Source: Rossellomorea aquimaris (GTDB lineage Bacteria; Bacillota; Bacilli; Bacillales; Bacillaceae_B). From it: a stretch of DNA of 64,000 nt. The notes beneath the pieces are model-generated. The model was not told the origin of the DNA. It was given only the letters and a program-made list of their open reading frames with translations, and did not search any database. Location of the stretch: the NCBI RefSeq assembly GCF_003315075.1, contig NZ_QNRJ01000004.1:62001-126000 (forward strand), written 5' to 3'. Position 1 is the stretch's first letter. Each line of letters starts with the position of its first letter. Shown here one piece after another: positions 55,338-64,000 of the stretch. The position numbers were made by a program, and so were the translations under genes.

Positions 55338-57185
55338 ATGAGAATTTTCGCAGGTTATATAACGGTAATTAGTGTTATGTTCATCTTTTTTACCACATTA
55401 TTTTTTACGACGGATGAATGGAACAAAGTACAAAGCTTTCAAAATGAATTAGAACAATCGGTAAGTACCGATACCTTAAATCTCAATCGCACCAGCTTGC
55501 TGCTGGATCAGAACGGGAAGGTATTTTCCGAAGTGAATCGTCCCTTCCGGTTATATATTCCGGATGAACAGATCCCCCCTTTTATGAAGGACATTCTTGT
55601 CGCTTCAGAGGATCAGCATTTTTATGAGCATGTCGGATTCGATGCCGGAGCGATCCTTCGGGCTGTCGTGAAAAACCTGGTGTTCACCCACATTCAACAG
55701 GGTGGGAGCACGATTACACAGCAGCTTGCAAGGAACCTTTATCTGGGTCAGGAGAAAACGTACAATCGTAAATTGACCGAGTTATTTTATGCCCATGAAA
55801 TTGAAAAGTCATTATCCAAGGATGAAATATTAGAGCTTTACCTGAATGTCATTTACTTCAGTAATGGTGTTTACGGAATTGAAACAGCGTCACAGTATTA
55901 CTTTCAGAAAAGTGTAACGGAACTCAATCAGGCAGAGATGGCATTCATTGCATCGATTCCCAATAATCCGGGGAAATATGATCCCATCGATCATTTCGAT
56001 CAAACGAAAGTTCGTCAGGAACGGCTTCTGGATATTCTAGTCAGTACGGCTAAGCTATCAAAAGAAGAAGCAGAAAAAATGAAAAAAGTACCGATTAGCT
56101 TAAATGTTCGCCAAAAGATCGATTTATATCCTGATTATGCTTTTTATGTGGAAAATGAGTTAAAAGAGCTGATCTCGATTCACGAGGGCTACAAAGTGGA
56201 ACTGGCAAATGCCTCCTCTCCAGAGGAAAAGGAGAAAGTGGCACAGAAGCTCGATGAACGTTTCCAGGAAGTGATTTCCTCAGGGGTTCAAATTCAAACC
56301 GGACTGAACCCGGAGCTGCAACAAAAAAGTGTGAAGGCTGTAAATGAACAGCTTCAGCAAGAGTTACAAGGAGCCACTGTCACCATCGACAACAAGACAA
56401 GGACCATCTCGGCTATGACCGGGGGCAGGAACTACCAGAAATATAACTTTCATCACGCATTTCAAGCTTTCAGGCAGCCTGGATCAGTGATTAAGCCACT
56501 TCTCGTTTATGGTCCGTATATCGAGAAGTACAAGGCTTCCATCACTGAAAAGGTAAATGGGAACCGGTACTGCGTCGGTGACTATTGCCCTGTGAACTAT
56601 GGAGAGGTTAATCCCGGAACAGTCACGTTAAAACAATCACTTGCTCAATCGTATAACGCCCCTGCATTGCGCTTGATGGAAAAAGTGGGTATTGAAGAAG
56701 CCTTCAAATCCTTATCCTCTTTCTCATTTGAGAAGGTAATCAGCGCGGATCAAACCTATGCCGCGTCCGTAGGGGGATTCACCTATGGGATGAGCCCCCT
56801 GGAAATGACAGATGCATATACGTCCTTTATAGATGGGATGTACAAGGATAGCCATGCGATCATTCATGTGAAGGACAATAAAGGAAACATCCTTTATCAA
56901 TGGAAGAATAAGCAGAAGAAGGTCTGGTCCGCGGATACAACTTCTAAAATGAGAAAGATGCTGGGTGAAGCCGCTACTTCCGGAACTGGAAGAGCAGCTT
57001 ATGTATCAAAGCCTTATGTCGGGATTAAGACGGGCACCACCAATAACTATCATGACTACTGGGTTATGGGAATGACCGATACCTTTACTACCGGTGTATG
57101 GGTCGGGCATGACATTCCCCGTAACATGAGTCAGATAGAACAGCAGCGACCAAGTCATAAGATTTGGAAGCAGATCATGGAATGA
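55338..57185 (+). CDS. pbpD: Class A penicillin-binding protein (PbpD-like)
   Basis: The protein has 615 residues: an N-terminal TM, a GT51 transglycosylase domain (EDQHFYEHVGFD, QGGSTITQQLARNLYL) and a transpeptidase domain with SVIK (RQPGSVIKP), SYN and KTGTT active-site motifs. It polymerises and crosslinks peptidoglycan. Its TGA is part of a long terminator palindrome. PbpD is normally between kap and mrp genes, as here. Confidence 0.94.
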   Translation: MRIFAGYITVISVMFIFFTTLFFTTDEWNKVQSFQNELEQSVSTDTLNLNRTSLLLDQNGKVFSEVNRPFRLYIPDEQIPPFMKDILVASEDQHFYEHVGFDAGAILRAVVKNLVFTHIQQGGSTITQQLARNLYLGQEKTYNRKLTELFYAHEIEKSLSKDEILELYLNVIYFSNGVYGIETASQYYFQKSVTELNQAEMAFIASIPNNPGKYDPIDHFDQTKVRQERLLDILVSTAKLSKEEAEKMKKVPISLNVRQKIDLYPDYAFYVENELKELISIHEGYKVELANASSPEEKEKVAQKLDERFQEVISSGVQIQTGLNPELQQKSVKAVNEQLQQELQGATVTIDNKTRTISAMTGGRNYQKYNFHHAFQAFRQPGSVIKPLLVYGPYIEKYKASITEKVNGNRYCVGDYCPVNYGEVNPGTVTLKQSLAQSYNAPALRLMEKVGIEEAFKSLSSFSFEKVISADQTYAASVGGFTYGMSPLEMTDAYTSFIDGMYKDSHAIIHVKDNKGNILYQWKNKQKKVWSADTTSKMRKMLGEAATSGTGRAAYVSKPYVGIKTGTTNNYHDYWVMGMTDTFTTGVWVGHDIPRNMSQIEQQRPSHKIWKQIME

Positions 57186-57220
57186 CAAAGAGTCTGCAGC
57201 ACGTGCTGCAGACTCTTTGT
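57185..57220. terminator. Long perfect palindrome, bidirectional terminator
   Basis: Two 18-base arms (ACAAAGAGTCTGCAGCAC and its exact complement) with no loop bases start at the last base of the pbpD stop. They sit between pbpD and the convergent DUF5366 gene. Confidence 0.9.
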
Positions 57221-57796
57221 CTATAACTTCACCTTCGACATGACCGGCAAACTGGCCATCACGCCATTGTATAATTTCAAGCACACAAAGAATATCGTTA
57301 AAAATAAGGATGACCATGAAAACACCTGTAAACCCACGACTCCGAAGAGCCCCATGTTCGAGAGGGACGGACTTATTTTATATACAAAATAAATAAAATA
57401 AACAACAGAGCTCAAAGCAAAGATAATCAACAGTCCGAGAAAGGATTTCAGACTCAGAACTGACACCAGACCACCAATAAAATAAATCATCGAGCCTGTT
57501 CGAACACGGTTATACAATTCACCATCTGAATCCATGGAGAAAAACAACATCGAAATACCATTAATCGTCTCCGCTATCAGCTTCAAAGCAGCAAATACCA
57601 TAAAAAAAGCAACCATTAATAGGATCAAAATCGCGAGCTTTAATTGCATATCCGATAAAAATTCCCTCATTCCGGGATAGACACCAATCTTCTTAAAGAT
57701 GTCTACGAATACTTCCACGCCATACACAGAAAATGTAAGGCTAAATAATAATATTGAAAAAAGAGGCAAATAACTTGTTAAGTATGTATTTTTCAC
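57221..57796 (-). CDS. yufK: DUF5366-like polytopic membrane protein (YufK-like)
   Basis: The protein has 191 residues from a GTG start with GGGAGAG upstream. Five TM segments are predicted. Length and position between pbpD and mrpA match yufK of B. subtilis. Function unknown. Confidence 0.75.
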   Translation of the reverse strand: MKNTYLTSYLPLFSILLFSLTFSVYGVEVFVDIFKKIGVYPGMREFLSDMQLKLAILILLMVAFFMVFAALKLIAETINGISMLFFSMDSDGELYNRVRTGSMIYFIGGLVSVLSLKSFLGLLIIFALSSVVYFIYFVYKISPSLSNMGLFGVVGLQVFSWSSLFLTIFFVCLKLYNGVMASLPVMSKVKL

Positions 57797-57927
57797 TCAA
57801 AACTCTCCCATAACGATACTTCGACCACTCTCATCATAATCGTTTACGAGTATCTTGAAAAGGGTATAGAAACAGAAAGAACAGTGACTATTTGCCTATC
57901 ACTAGTTTGACTGCAAGGATAAAAAGA

Positions 57928-57960
57928 CCGCCCTTCTATGAGTGCAGAAAGGACAGTCAT
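57928..57960 (-). terminator. Terminator of a small secreted protein gene
   Basis: An imperfect hairpin (GACCGCCCTTCT region pairing with AGAAAGGACAGTC) with a minus-strand T tract lies directly past the stop at 57961. Confidence 0.5.
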
Positions 57961-58218
57961 TTATTGCTGAGGATTGGAATGTGGTACGACACGGATATAT
58001 TCTCTCGATCCAAATGGTTGTCTTTGGCGAATGGGGTCCTTCGTTATTTCCTCTTCCACTTCTTCCATTTCACCGTATTGAACTGGCCTGATGTTCATAC
58101 TGGTCGGGTCTTCCATTTCGATCATGCCTCTATTAAACCGATCTTGTGATTCAATTAACCACGCAAAGCCAAAAAAAGTAAAGAATATGGTCGTAACCGC
58201 TACCGTTTTCTTTTTCAT
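57961..58218 (-). CDS. Small exported or membrane-anchored protein
   Basis: The protein has 85 residues: a hydrophobic N-terminus with a basic start (MKKKTVAVTTIFFTFFGFAWLIES), then a charged, acidic and Pro-containing tail. A GGTGGTGAAG region precedes the ATG. The family is not recognised. Confidence 0.65.
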   Translation of the reverse strand: MKKKTVAVTTIFFTFFGFAWLIESQDRFNRGMIEMEDPTSMNIRPVQYGEMEEVEEEITKDPIRQRQPFGSREYIRVVPHSNPQQ

Positions 58219-58522
58219 AACTTCACCACCTTATGGATAGGATTCTCCAATTTGACCGAAACTATTCTGTAATCGGTCGGATTGCCGGAAAAAAAACCAA
58301 CAAATTTCAGGGTGGTATTTTCCGTCTATCTACATATTTAATACTTCATGAACAATCTGAAATGTATGGAATCCTGAGTAATGCACGCATTTATTTTTTA
58401 CGTTATAATGCTCTTTGAGGTTCAGCTTCGGTCGAGGTTTTTGAAAGAAGATCCATATTTAAAAACAGGAAAGACATTAGACCATGCTTTAGAATAAATA
58501 ATCTACATGAGGGGGGTTTTAT
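58219..58522. other. Gap before mrpA without a gene
   Basis: About 300 AT-rich bases without a supported ORF. It should contain the mrp promoter, but no confident -35/-10 pair was found. The mrpA site GAGGGGGG lies at its end. Confidence 0.55.
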
Positions 58523-60928
58523 ATGACTTTGTTACACTGGGCTATTGTTTCGCCTTTTTTATTTGCCATACTCATTCCATTTCTTTATAAGGCATTTCGG
58601 AATGTACATACCGGTTGGTTCGTTTTATTATTGCCAGTCGCTTTATTCACTTACTTTTTTCAATTCATCTCCATTACTAAAAATGGAGATACCGTCAAGG
58701 AAACCTTGGAATGGATGCCGTCCTTCGGTATCAACTTCATCGCCTACGTTGACGGACTGGGATTACTGTTCGCCCTGCTTATCACAGGGATCGGTTCACT
58801 GGTTGTCCTGTACTCGATTTATTACTTAGATAAGAAGAAAGAACAGCTACATAACTTTTATGTATATTTAATGATGTTCATGGGAGCGATGTTGGGGGTT
58901 GTCCTATCGGATAACTTGATCGTTCTTTATATGTTCTGGGAATTCACTTCCATTTCCTCATTCTTATTGATCGGTTACTGGTATCACCGTGAGCGTTCAA
59001 GATACGGAGCCCAGAAATCCATGCTCATTACCGTCTTTGGTGGACTGAGCATGCTTGGGGGATTCTTACTTCTCTATCTGATGGCGGGGACCTTCAGCAT
59101 CAGGGAATTAGTCATGCAGTCGGATCAGCTGATGACAGAAGCACTTTTCCTTCCGGCATTACTTCTTGTCCTGTTGGGGGCTTTCACGAAGTCCGCTCAA
59201 TTCCCGTTCCACATTTGGTTACCGGATGCCATGGAGGCACCGACACCGGTCAGTGCGTACCTGCATTCTGCCACAATGGTTAAAGCGGGAATCTACCTTG
59301 TTGCCCGCATGAGTCCTGTATTTGCTGAATCAAGTGTATGGCTGTGGCTTGTGGGTGGATTCGGTATCTTTACACTATTCTGGGGTTCCTTTAATGCGGT
59401 GAAACAAACAGACCTTAAAGGAATACTCGCATTTTCAACCGTCAGTCAACTTGGTCTTATCATGTCTTTATTGGGAGTCGGCGCAGCTGCTCTCCACTAC
59501 AGTCAATTAGATGAAAATATTTATATGGTTGCGACCCTTGCTGCCGTTTTCCATTTGATCAATCACGCCACCTTCAAAGGAAGCTTGTTCATGGTGGTCG
59601 GAATTATTGATCATGAAACAGGAACAAGGGATATCCGGAAGCTTGGCGGGTTGATGAATTTCATGCCGATCACCTTCACCATTGCGATGATCGGAGCATT
59701 CTCCATGGCAGGACTTCCTCCATTCAATGGCTTCCTCAGTAAAGAAATGTTCTTTACCGGGATGCTAAGAGTCCTTGAAATGGATATATTCAACCTGGAT
59801 ACAGTGGGCATGATTTTCCCGATCCTTGCCTGGGTGGGTAGTGTGTTCACGTTTATTTACAGCATGATTCTGGTGTTTAAAACCTTTACAGGTGAGCACA
59901 AACCGGAAAAACTGGAAAAGAAACCACATGAAGCTCCACTTGGAATGTTAATCCCACCAATCATTTTAGCTTCACTTGTGATTATTTTTGGTTTCTTTCC
60001 AAATATCCTGTCCGAACGAATCATCGCTCCGGCAGTGGCTTCCATTACTCCCAGCCTGATCCAAGAAGGACATGCTGTCGAAACTGATATTTATTTCTGG
60101 CATGGATTTACGCCTGAGCTGTTTATGACGTTCGGGGTCATTCTATTTGGAATTCTGTTATATCTCCTGCTTCCAAAATGGAGAAAAGTATACTCTTGGA
60201 TACCGGAACGCTTCACGTTGAATTCACTTTATGATGGTGGATTAATCGGAACCGAACGCGGAGCTTACAACTTTACAAAAGGCTATATGACAGGGTTTAT
60301 CCGTACGTATCTCGTATATATCTTCTCCTTCTTGATTGCCGTATTACTGTTTAGTTTGTGGTTTAAAGGAGCATTTGCTATCAATACGGATGATTTGGCT
60401 CCGATTGGAGTCTATGAGGTGGCCATAGCGCTTTTACTTGTTATCAGCTCGGTTACCATCTTGTTTGCAAAATCCCGATTAACTTCCATCATTTCGCTGG
60501 GAGCTGCCGGATATACGGTTTCTTTATTCTTCGTATTATTCCGTGCTCCTGACCTTGCTCTGACACAGCTTGTGATCGAGACCGTGTCTGTTGCTCTATT
60601 CTTACTCTGCTTCTATCACCTGCCTCCATTAAGCAGGCATGAAGAACGAATGAGATTTAAGCTTGGAAATGCATTGATAGCGATAGGTGTGGGACTGGTC
60701 GTTACCTTATTTGCCATTTCTGCATACAGTACAAAACTTTCCAAGTCGATTTCAAGCTATTACATCGAGAATGTGTATGAAGAAGCGGGCGGTAAGAACA
60801 TGGTAAACGTTATACTCGTTGACTTCCGTGGATTTGATACATTATTTGAAATTTGTGTGTTGGCGATAGCCGCACTTGGTATTTTCTCCATGATTAAATT
60901 GCGTCTGACAAGGGGGAAAGAAGGATGA
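58523..60928 (+). CDS. mrpA: Mrp antiporter subunit A
   Basis: The protein has 801 residues, the usual MrpA length. The first two-thirds are a NuoL-like proton channel (GAMLGVVLSDNLIVLYMFWEFTSISSFLLIGYWYH with the conserved Glu, FPFHIWLPDAMEAPTPVSAYLHSATMVKAG with Lys). The C-terminal part carries the MrpA-specific extra helices (FRAPDLALTQLVIETVSVALFLL). It pumps Na+ out for H+. Its stop overlaps mrpB's start by four bases. Confidence 0.97.
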   Translation: MTLLHWAIVSPFLFAILIPFLYKAFRNVHTGWFVLLLPVALFTYFFQFISITKNGDTVKETLEWMPSFGINFIAYVDGLGLLFALLITGIGSLVVLYSIYYLDKKKEQLHNFYVYLMMFMGAMLGVVLSDNLIVLYMFWEFTSISSFLLIGYWYHRERSRYGAQKSMLITVFGGLSMLGGFLLLYLMAGTFSIRELVMQSDQLMTEALFLPALLLVLLGAFTKSAQFPFHIWLPDAMEAPTPVSAYLHSATMVKAGIYLVARMSPVFAESSVWLWLVGGFGIFTLFWGSFNAVKQTDLKGILAFSTVSQLGLIMSLLGVGAAALHYSQLDENIYMVATLAAVFHLINHATFKGSLFMVVGIIDHETGTRDIRKLGGLMNFMPITFTIAMIGAFSMAGLPPFNGFLSKEMFFTGMLRVLEMDIFNLDTVGMIFPILAWVGSVFTFIYSMILVFKTFTGEHKPEKLEKKPHEAPLGMLIPPIILASLVIIFGFFPNILSERIIAPAVASITPSLIQEGHAVETDIYFWHGFTPELFMTFGVILFGILLYLLLPKWRKVYSWIPERFTLNSLYDGGLIGTERGAYNFTKGYMTGFIRTYLVYIFSFLIAVLLFSLWFKGAFAINTDDLAPIGVYEVAIALLLVISSVTILFAKSRLTSIISLGAAGYTVSLFFVLFRAPDLALTQLVIETVSVALFLLCFYHLPPLSRHEERMRFKLGNALIAIGVGLVVTLFAISAYSTKLSKSISSYYIENVYEEAGGKNMVNVILVDFRGFDTLFEICVLAIAALGIFSMIKLRLTRGKEG

Positions 60929-61353
60929 AAACAAAAACGAATGACGTCATCTTACAAACCGTAACGAACGTTGTCGCATTCATCATTATCCTATTTTCTC
61001 TGAGACTTTTCTTCGCCGGGCACTATACCCCGGGTGGAGGCTTTATTGGAGGCTTGATGACTTCGGCAGCGATTGTATTACTGTTGTTGGCGTATGATAT
61101 CAAAACAGTGGCTACTATCCTGCCGGTGGATTATAAAATCATTACTGCGATTGGTTTACTCCTGGCAGTAGCAACTTCTGCGGGGTCACTTCTGTTTGAT
61201 GTGCCTTTCCTGACTCATGCGTACGATTATTTCCATCTTCCGCTGTTAGGAAAGACATCCCTGCATACAGCCGTCTTATTTGATACGGGAGTGTATCTGG
61301 TTGTGATCGGTGTCACGATGACCATTATTCAAACGATTGGGGTGAGCGAATAA
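60925..61353 (+). CDS. mrpB: Mrp antiporter subunit B
   Basis: The protein has 142 residues with four TM segments and an MrpB/MnhB signature ([28 protein letters not shown]). It overlaps mrpA by four bases and mrpC by one, all in one operon. Confidence 0.96.
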   Translation: MKTKTNDVILQTVTNVVAFIIILFSLRLFFAGHYTPGGGFIGGLMTSAAIVLLLLAYDIKTVATILPVDYKIITAIGLLLAVATSAGSLLFDVPFLTHAYDYFHLPLLGKTSLHTAVLFDTGVYLVVIGVTMTIIQTIGVSE

Positions 61354-61694
61354 TGGAAATATTAATGGCCATTGTTGTCGGAATTCTTATTACGATCGCC
61401 GTTTACTTAATGTTATCCAAAAGCTTGCTCCGAATCATTATCGGGACAGCATTGTTGAGTCACGGCGCGCATCTTTTACTTCTTTCCATTAGTGGTCTAA
61501 AAGAAGGAGCTGCACCTCTTCTTGGAGAAAAAGCAAAATCTTATGTCGATCCGCTACCACAAGCATTGATTTTAACAGCGATTGTTATCAGCTTTGGAGT
61601 GACAGCTTTCTTCCTTGTTCTTGCTTATCGGGCCTATCAAGAGCTTGGAACGGATAATATGGATCAGATGAGAGGAAACGAAGGAAATGACTAA
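61353..61694 (+). CDS. mrpC: Mrp antiporter subunit C
   Basis: The protein has 113 residues, a NuoK-like three-TM subunit ([38 protein letters not shown]). It overlaps mrpD by eight bases. Confidence 0.96.
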   Translation: MEILMAIVVGILITIAVYLMLSKSLLRIIIGTALLSHGAHLLLLSISGLKEGAAPLLGEKAKSYVDPLPQALILTAIVISFGVTAFFLVLAYRAYQELGTDNMDQMRGNEGND

Positions 61695-63168
61695 CTTATT
61701 AATATTACCCATTTTAATCCCGTTATTTACGGCGATTATCTTAATGTTTATCAGCAAATATGTGAAGGTACAACGAGGAGTTTCAAGCCTATCGACTCTG
61801 GCTACCATTGCAGCATCCCTTGTACTCATCAACACCATCTCCAATGATGGAATACAAACGATTAACTTAGGGAGCTGGGTGGCTCCCTTTGGGATTACAC
61901 TCGTTTCTGATATGCTCTCTGCTCTACTGGTGACGACGACCAGCATCATCACATTGGTCGTGTTACTGTACTCCTTTAAGTCCATAGGGGCAGACAGAGA
62001 ACGATTCTACTACTACCCTGTTGTTCAGTTCCTGTTGGTGGGAGTGAACGGGGCATTTACAACCGGGGATATCTTTAACCTCTTCGTCTTTTTCGAAGTG
62101 ATGCTGATGAGTTCATATGTTCTGCTCGTTCTGGGCGGGACAAAGGCTCAATTGCGTGAGGGAATCAAATACATCCTCGTCAATGTCATCTCCTCTGCTT
62201 TATTCGTCATTGCCGTTGCATACTTGTATTCCGTGGTGGGGACATTGAATATGGCAGATATTTCGAGAAAGATTGCTGATTTGAATCAGCCGGGAATTCT
62301 TACAGCAATCGCTATCATGTTTCTATTGGTCTTCGGACTTAAGGGTGCGATCTTCCCTCTTTACTTTTGGTTACCAGGCTCATACTATGCACCCCCAACA
62401 CCGGTGCTTGCTTTATTCGGGGCATTGCTTACAAAGGTAGGGATTTATTCCATATTACGAACGTACACATTATTCTTCTACCATGATACCGGGTATACAC
62501 ATGAAATCCTGAGCATGTTAGCCATCCTGACCATCGTCCTTGGCTGTATCGGGGCAATCGCATATTGGGATGTCAAGAAGATCATCATCTACAACATCAT
62601 CATTGCAGTTGGTGTGATATTGTTCGGGGTGTCGACCATGAACCCTGAAGCATTAGAAGGAGCTATTTACTATCTCGTTCATGACATGATTATTAAAGCG
62701 GCCCTGTTCCTCCTGGTTGGAGTGATGATTGCCATTACCGGCACAGCCGACCTCAAGAAAATGGGAGGTCTCATTAAAGAGTACCCGTGGCTCGGCTGGA
62801 CGTTCCTCGTGGCAGCCTTCTCCTTGGCAGGGATCCCTCCTTTGAGTGGATTTATAGGGAAACTATTAATTCTAAGAGGAAGCTTTGCTGCAGAAGCGTA
62901 TGTCGGTGCCGGTGTCATTCTGGCATCAAGTCTAGTGGTACTGTATTCTGTTGTGAAAATATTCCTGAATGGTATATGGGGAACTCCAAAAGAATACAAC
63001 GGAATTTCAAAAGGTCACGCTCGTTACTTATGGATGACTTCCGCAATACTCGTCGTGTTAGCCGTATGTTACGGCTTTGGTGCCGAGGCGGTCCGTCCTT
63101 TATTCTCACAAGCAGCAGAAGTACTGGTGAATCCGAATCTTTATATAGACGCAGTGTTAAAGGAGTAA
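61687..63168 (+). CDS. mrpD: Mrp antiporter subunit D
   Basis: The protein has 493 residues. It is a second proton-channel subunit of the NuoN/NuoM type ([26 protein letters not shown] with key Glu; [35 protein letters not shown] with key Lys). It works with MrpA in the complex. Confidence 0.96.
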   Translation: MTNLLILPILIPLFTAIILMFISKYVKVQRGVSSLSTLATIAASLVLINTISNDGIQTINLGSWVAPFGITLVSDMLSALLVTTTSIITLVVLLYSFKSIGADRERFYYYPVVQFLLVGVNGAFTTGDIFNLFVFFEVMLMSSYVLLVLGGTKAQLREGIKYILVNVISSALFVIAVAYLYSVVGTLNMADISRKIADLNQPGILTAIAIMFLLVFGLKGAIFPLYFWLPGSYYAPPTPVLALFGALLTKVGIYSILRTYTLFFYHDTGYTHEILSMLAILTIVLGCIGAIAYWDVKKIIIYNIIIAVGVILFGVSTMNPEALEGAIYYLVHDMIIKAALFLLVGVMIAITGTADLKKMGGLIKEYPWLGWTFLVAAFSLAGIPPLSGFIGKLLILRGSFAAEAYVGAGVILASSLVVLYSVVKIFLNGIWGTPKEYNGISKGHARYLWMTSAILVVLAVCYGFGAEAVRPLFSQAAEVLVNPNLYIDAVLKE

Positions 63169-63174
63169 TGTAGA

Positions 63175-63651
63175 ATGGCATTTCAAATTTTATTAAACTT
63201 TTTCCTGGCCTTTGTCTGGATGTTTCTTTCGGTATCCTTTACTTCTCAGTCATTTATTATTGGCTATTTGCTAGGATTGCTTGTGATTTTTGCATTCAGA
63301 AGGTTTTTCGGCTCACGGTTTTATTTATTACGCGTGGCTGCCGTAATCAAGTTATTCTTCCTGTTTTTAAAAGAACTGATCCTTGCTAACATCTCGGTTT
63401 TAAAAACGATCCTGAGACCGAAGCTTGATTTCCAACCGGGAATCTTTGCTTTACCGACAGATTTAAAAACAGATTGGGAGATTACCTTATTAGCTAATCT
63501 CATTACCCTGACACCCGGGACACTCGTGATGGATGTATCGTATGATAATAAGATTCTTTATGTCCATGCCATCGATATCCCTGATGTGGATCAAGCCATT
63601 GATGAGATTAAAAATTCCTTTGAAAAAGCCATTATGGAGGTGAGTCGCTAA
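63175..63651 (+). CDS. mrpE: Mrp antiporter subunit E
   Basis: The protein has 158 residues with two TM segments and an MNHE signature (LFLKELILANISVLKTILRP, LLANLITLTPGTLVMDV). It overlaps mrpF by one base. Confidence 0.96.
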   Translation: MAFQILLNFFLAFVWMFLSVSFTSQSFIIGYLLGLLVIFAFRRFFGSRFYLLRVAAVIKLFFLFLKELILANISVLKTILRPKLDFQPGIFALPTDLKTDWEITLLANLITLTPGTLVMDVSYDNKILYVHAIDIPDVDQAIDEIKNSFEKAIMEVSR

Positions 63652-63935
63652 TGTTACACACGATTTTCCAAATCACACTGCTATGCGTCTCCCTATCCAT
63701 GCTGGGACTTGTATACAGGGTTGTGAAAGGGCCAACCACCCCTGACCGTGTGGTAGCCCTGGATGCAATCGGTATCAATCTGATTGCCATCATCGCCCTC
63801 GTATCCATGATGCTCGATACTTACGCCTTTCTGGAAGTTATTCTCCTTCTTGGGATTCTGGCTTTCTTGGGAACCGTTGCCTTTTCAAAGTTCTTAGAGA
63901 AAGGGGAGATCATCGAACGTGAGCGAGATCATTAG
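63651..63935 (+). CDS. mrpF: Mrp antiporter subunit F
   Basis: The protein has 94 residues, three TM segments and the MrpF signature (RVVKGPTTPDRVVALDAIGINL). It overlaps mrpG by 17 bases. Confidence 0.95.
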   Translation: MLHTIFQITLLCVSLSMLGLVYRVVKGPTTPDRVVALDAIGINLIAIIALVSMMLDTYAFLEVILLLGILAFLGTVAFSKFLEKGEIIERERDH

Positions 63936-64000
63936 ATTTTTCATCGGGTTCTTTTTAGTAGTAGGAGGGTTTCTCAGCCTGGTCACTGCCTTTGGTTTGC
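63919..64000 (+). CDS. mrpG: Mrp antiporter subunit G, cut by window end
   Basis: The gene starts at GTG 63919, after AGGGGAG, inside the end of mrpF. The visible 27 codons encode one TM segment (IIRFFIGFFLVVGGFLSLVTAFG) typical of MrpG's first helix. The rest lies beyond the window. Confidence 0.9.
   Translation, partial: MSEIIRFFIGFFLVVGGFLSLVTAFGL

Noticed and set aside
57360-57374. GGACGGAC motif inside the DUF5366 gene as a repeat copy
   Set aside because: It is part of a coding sequence and has no second arm; the same holds for a match near 27005 in the oxidase gene.
1-64000. CRISPR arrays, rRNA genes, complete tRNA genes, prophage structural genes
   Set aside because: None is seen; the only tRNA-like sequence is the 3' fragment at 26119.

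Overview
The window looks like chromosomal DNA of a Bacillus-like member of the Bacillaceae. It is AT-rich, has strong GGAGG-type ribosome binding sites and frequent GTG/TTG starts, and its right half follows the gene neighbourhood known from the B. subtilis yug-kap-pbpD-mrp region. No species call is possible from the sequence alone.

Left part (1 to about 26.1 kb): an accessory metal/redox island. It has three two-component systems, two TauE/CcdA-like membrane proteins, a CtaG-like protein, two DUF1541 (YdhK-like) copies (one intact, one decayed), two BNR/sortilin-like proteins (one intact, one decayed), a Met-rich secreted protein, two SHOCT-tailed membrane proteins, a CPH-type (CopB-like) copper ATPase, an extra Lgt, a multicopper oxidase lipoprotein, a membrane-anchored cupredoxin, a CWB2-like protein, a MATE transporter and a Cys-rich four-helix copper-storage-like protein. 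Most of these have Met/His/Cys-rich copper-handling signatures. The island is scarred by an IS3-family remnant, a DUF6431 remnant and several frameshifted genes. Two homologous modules (841-6151 intact, 11622-15505 partly decayed) suggest duplication or two independent acquisitions. The island ends at 26119-26148 in a 30-nt copy of the 3' end of a tRNA-Ala gene followed by its terminator, as expected for an attachment-site scar. No integrase is visible in the window.

Middle part (26.2 to 47.2 kb): metabolism. It starts with repeat-rich intergenic DNA, then a lactate-oxidase-family flavoprotein, a GNAT, a YugO-like K+ channel, YugN, Pgi, YugJ, YuzA, an aldehyde dehydrogenase, glutamate dehydrogenase, ornithine aminotransferase (RocD) and a divergent RocR-like regulator. 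Between rocD and the regulator lie two 19-25 bp inverted repeats and a -24/-12 type promoter, yet the regulator lacks the GAFTGA loop. Next come an aldehyde dehydrogenase/DUF779 pair under a cre site, a MEDS protein, YugI, an ECF sigma/anti-sigma pair with a plausible autoregulated promoter, and an SNF-family transporter.

Right part (47.2 to 64 kb): an XRE regulator, AlaT/AlaR, YugF, PatB, a Cu/Zn superoxide-dismutase-like lipoprotein, a cyclophilin lipoprotein, KapB and KapD (without KinB), PbpD, a DUF5366 protein and the mrpABCDEFG Na+/H+ antiporter operon, cut by the window end inside mrpG. Long palindromes of three sequence families (GGACGGACC, GTGCCTGGCAC, GTACCTGGTAC) sit between convergent genes here.
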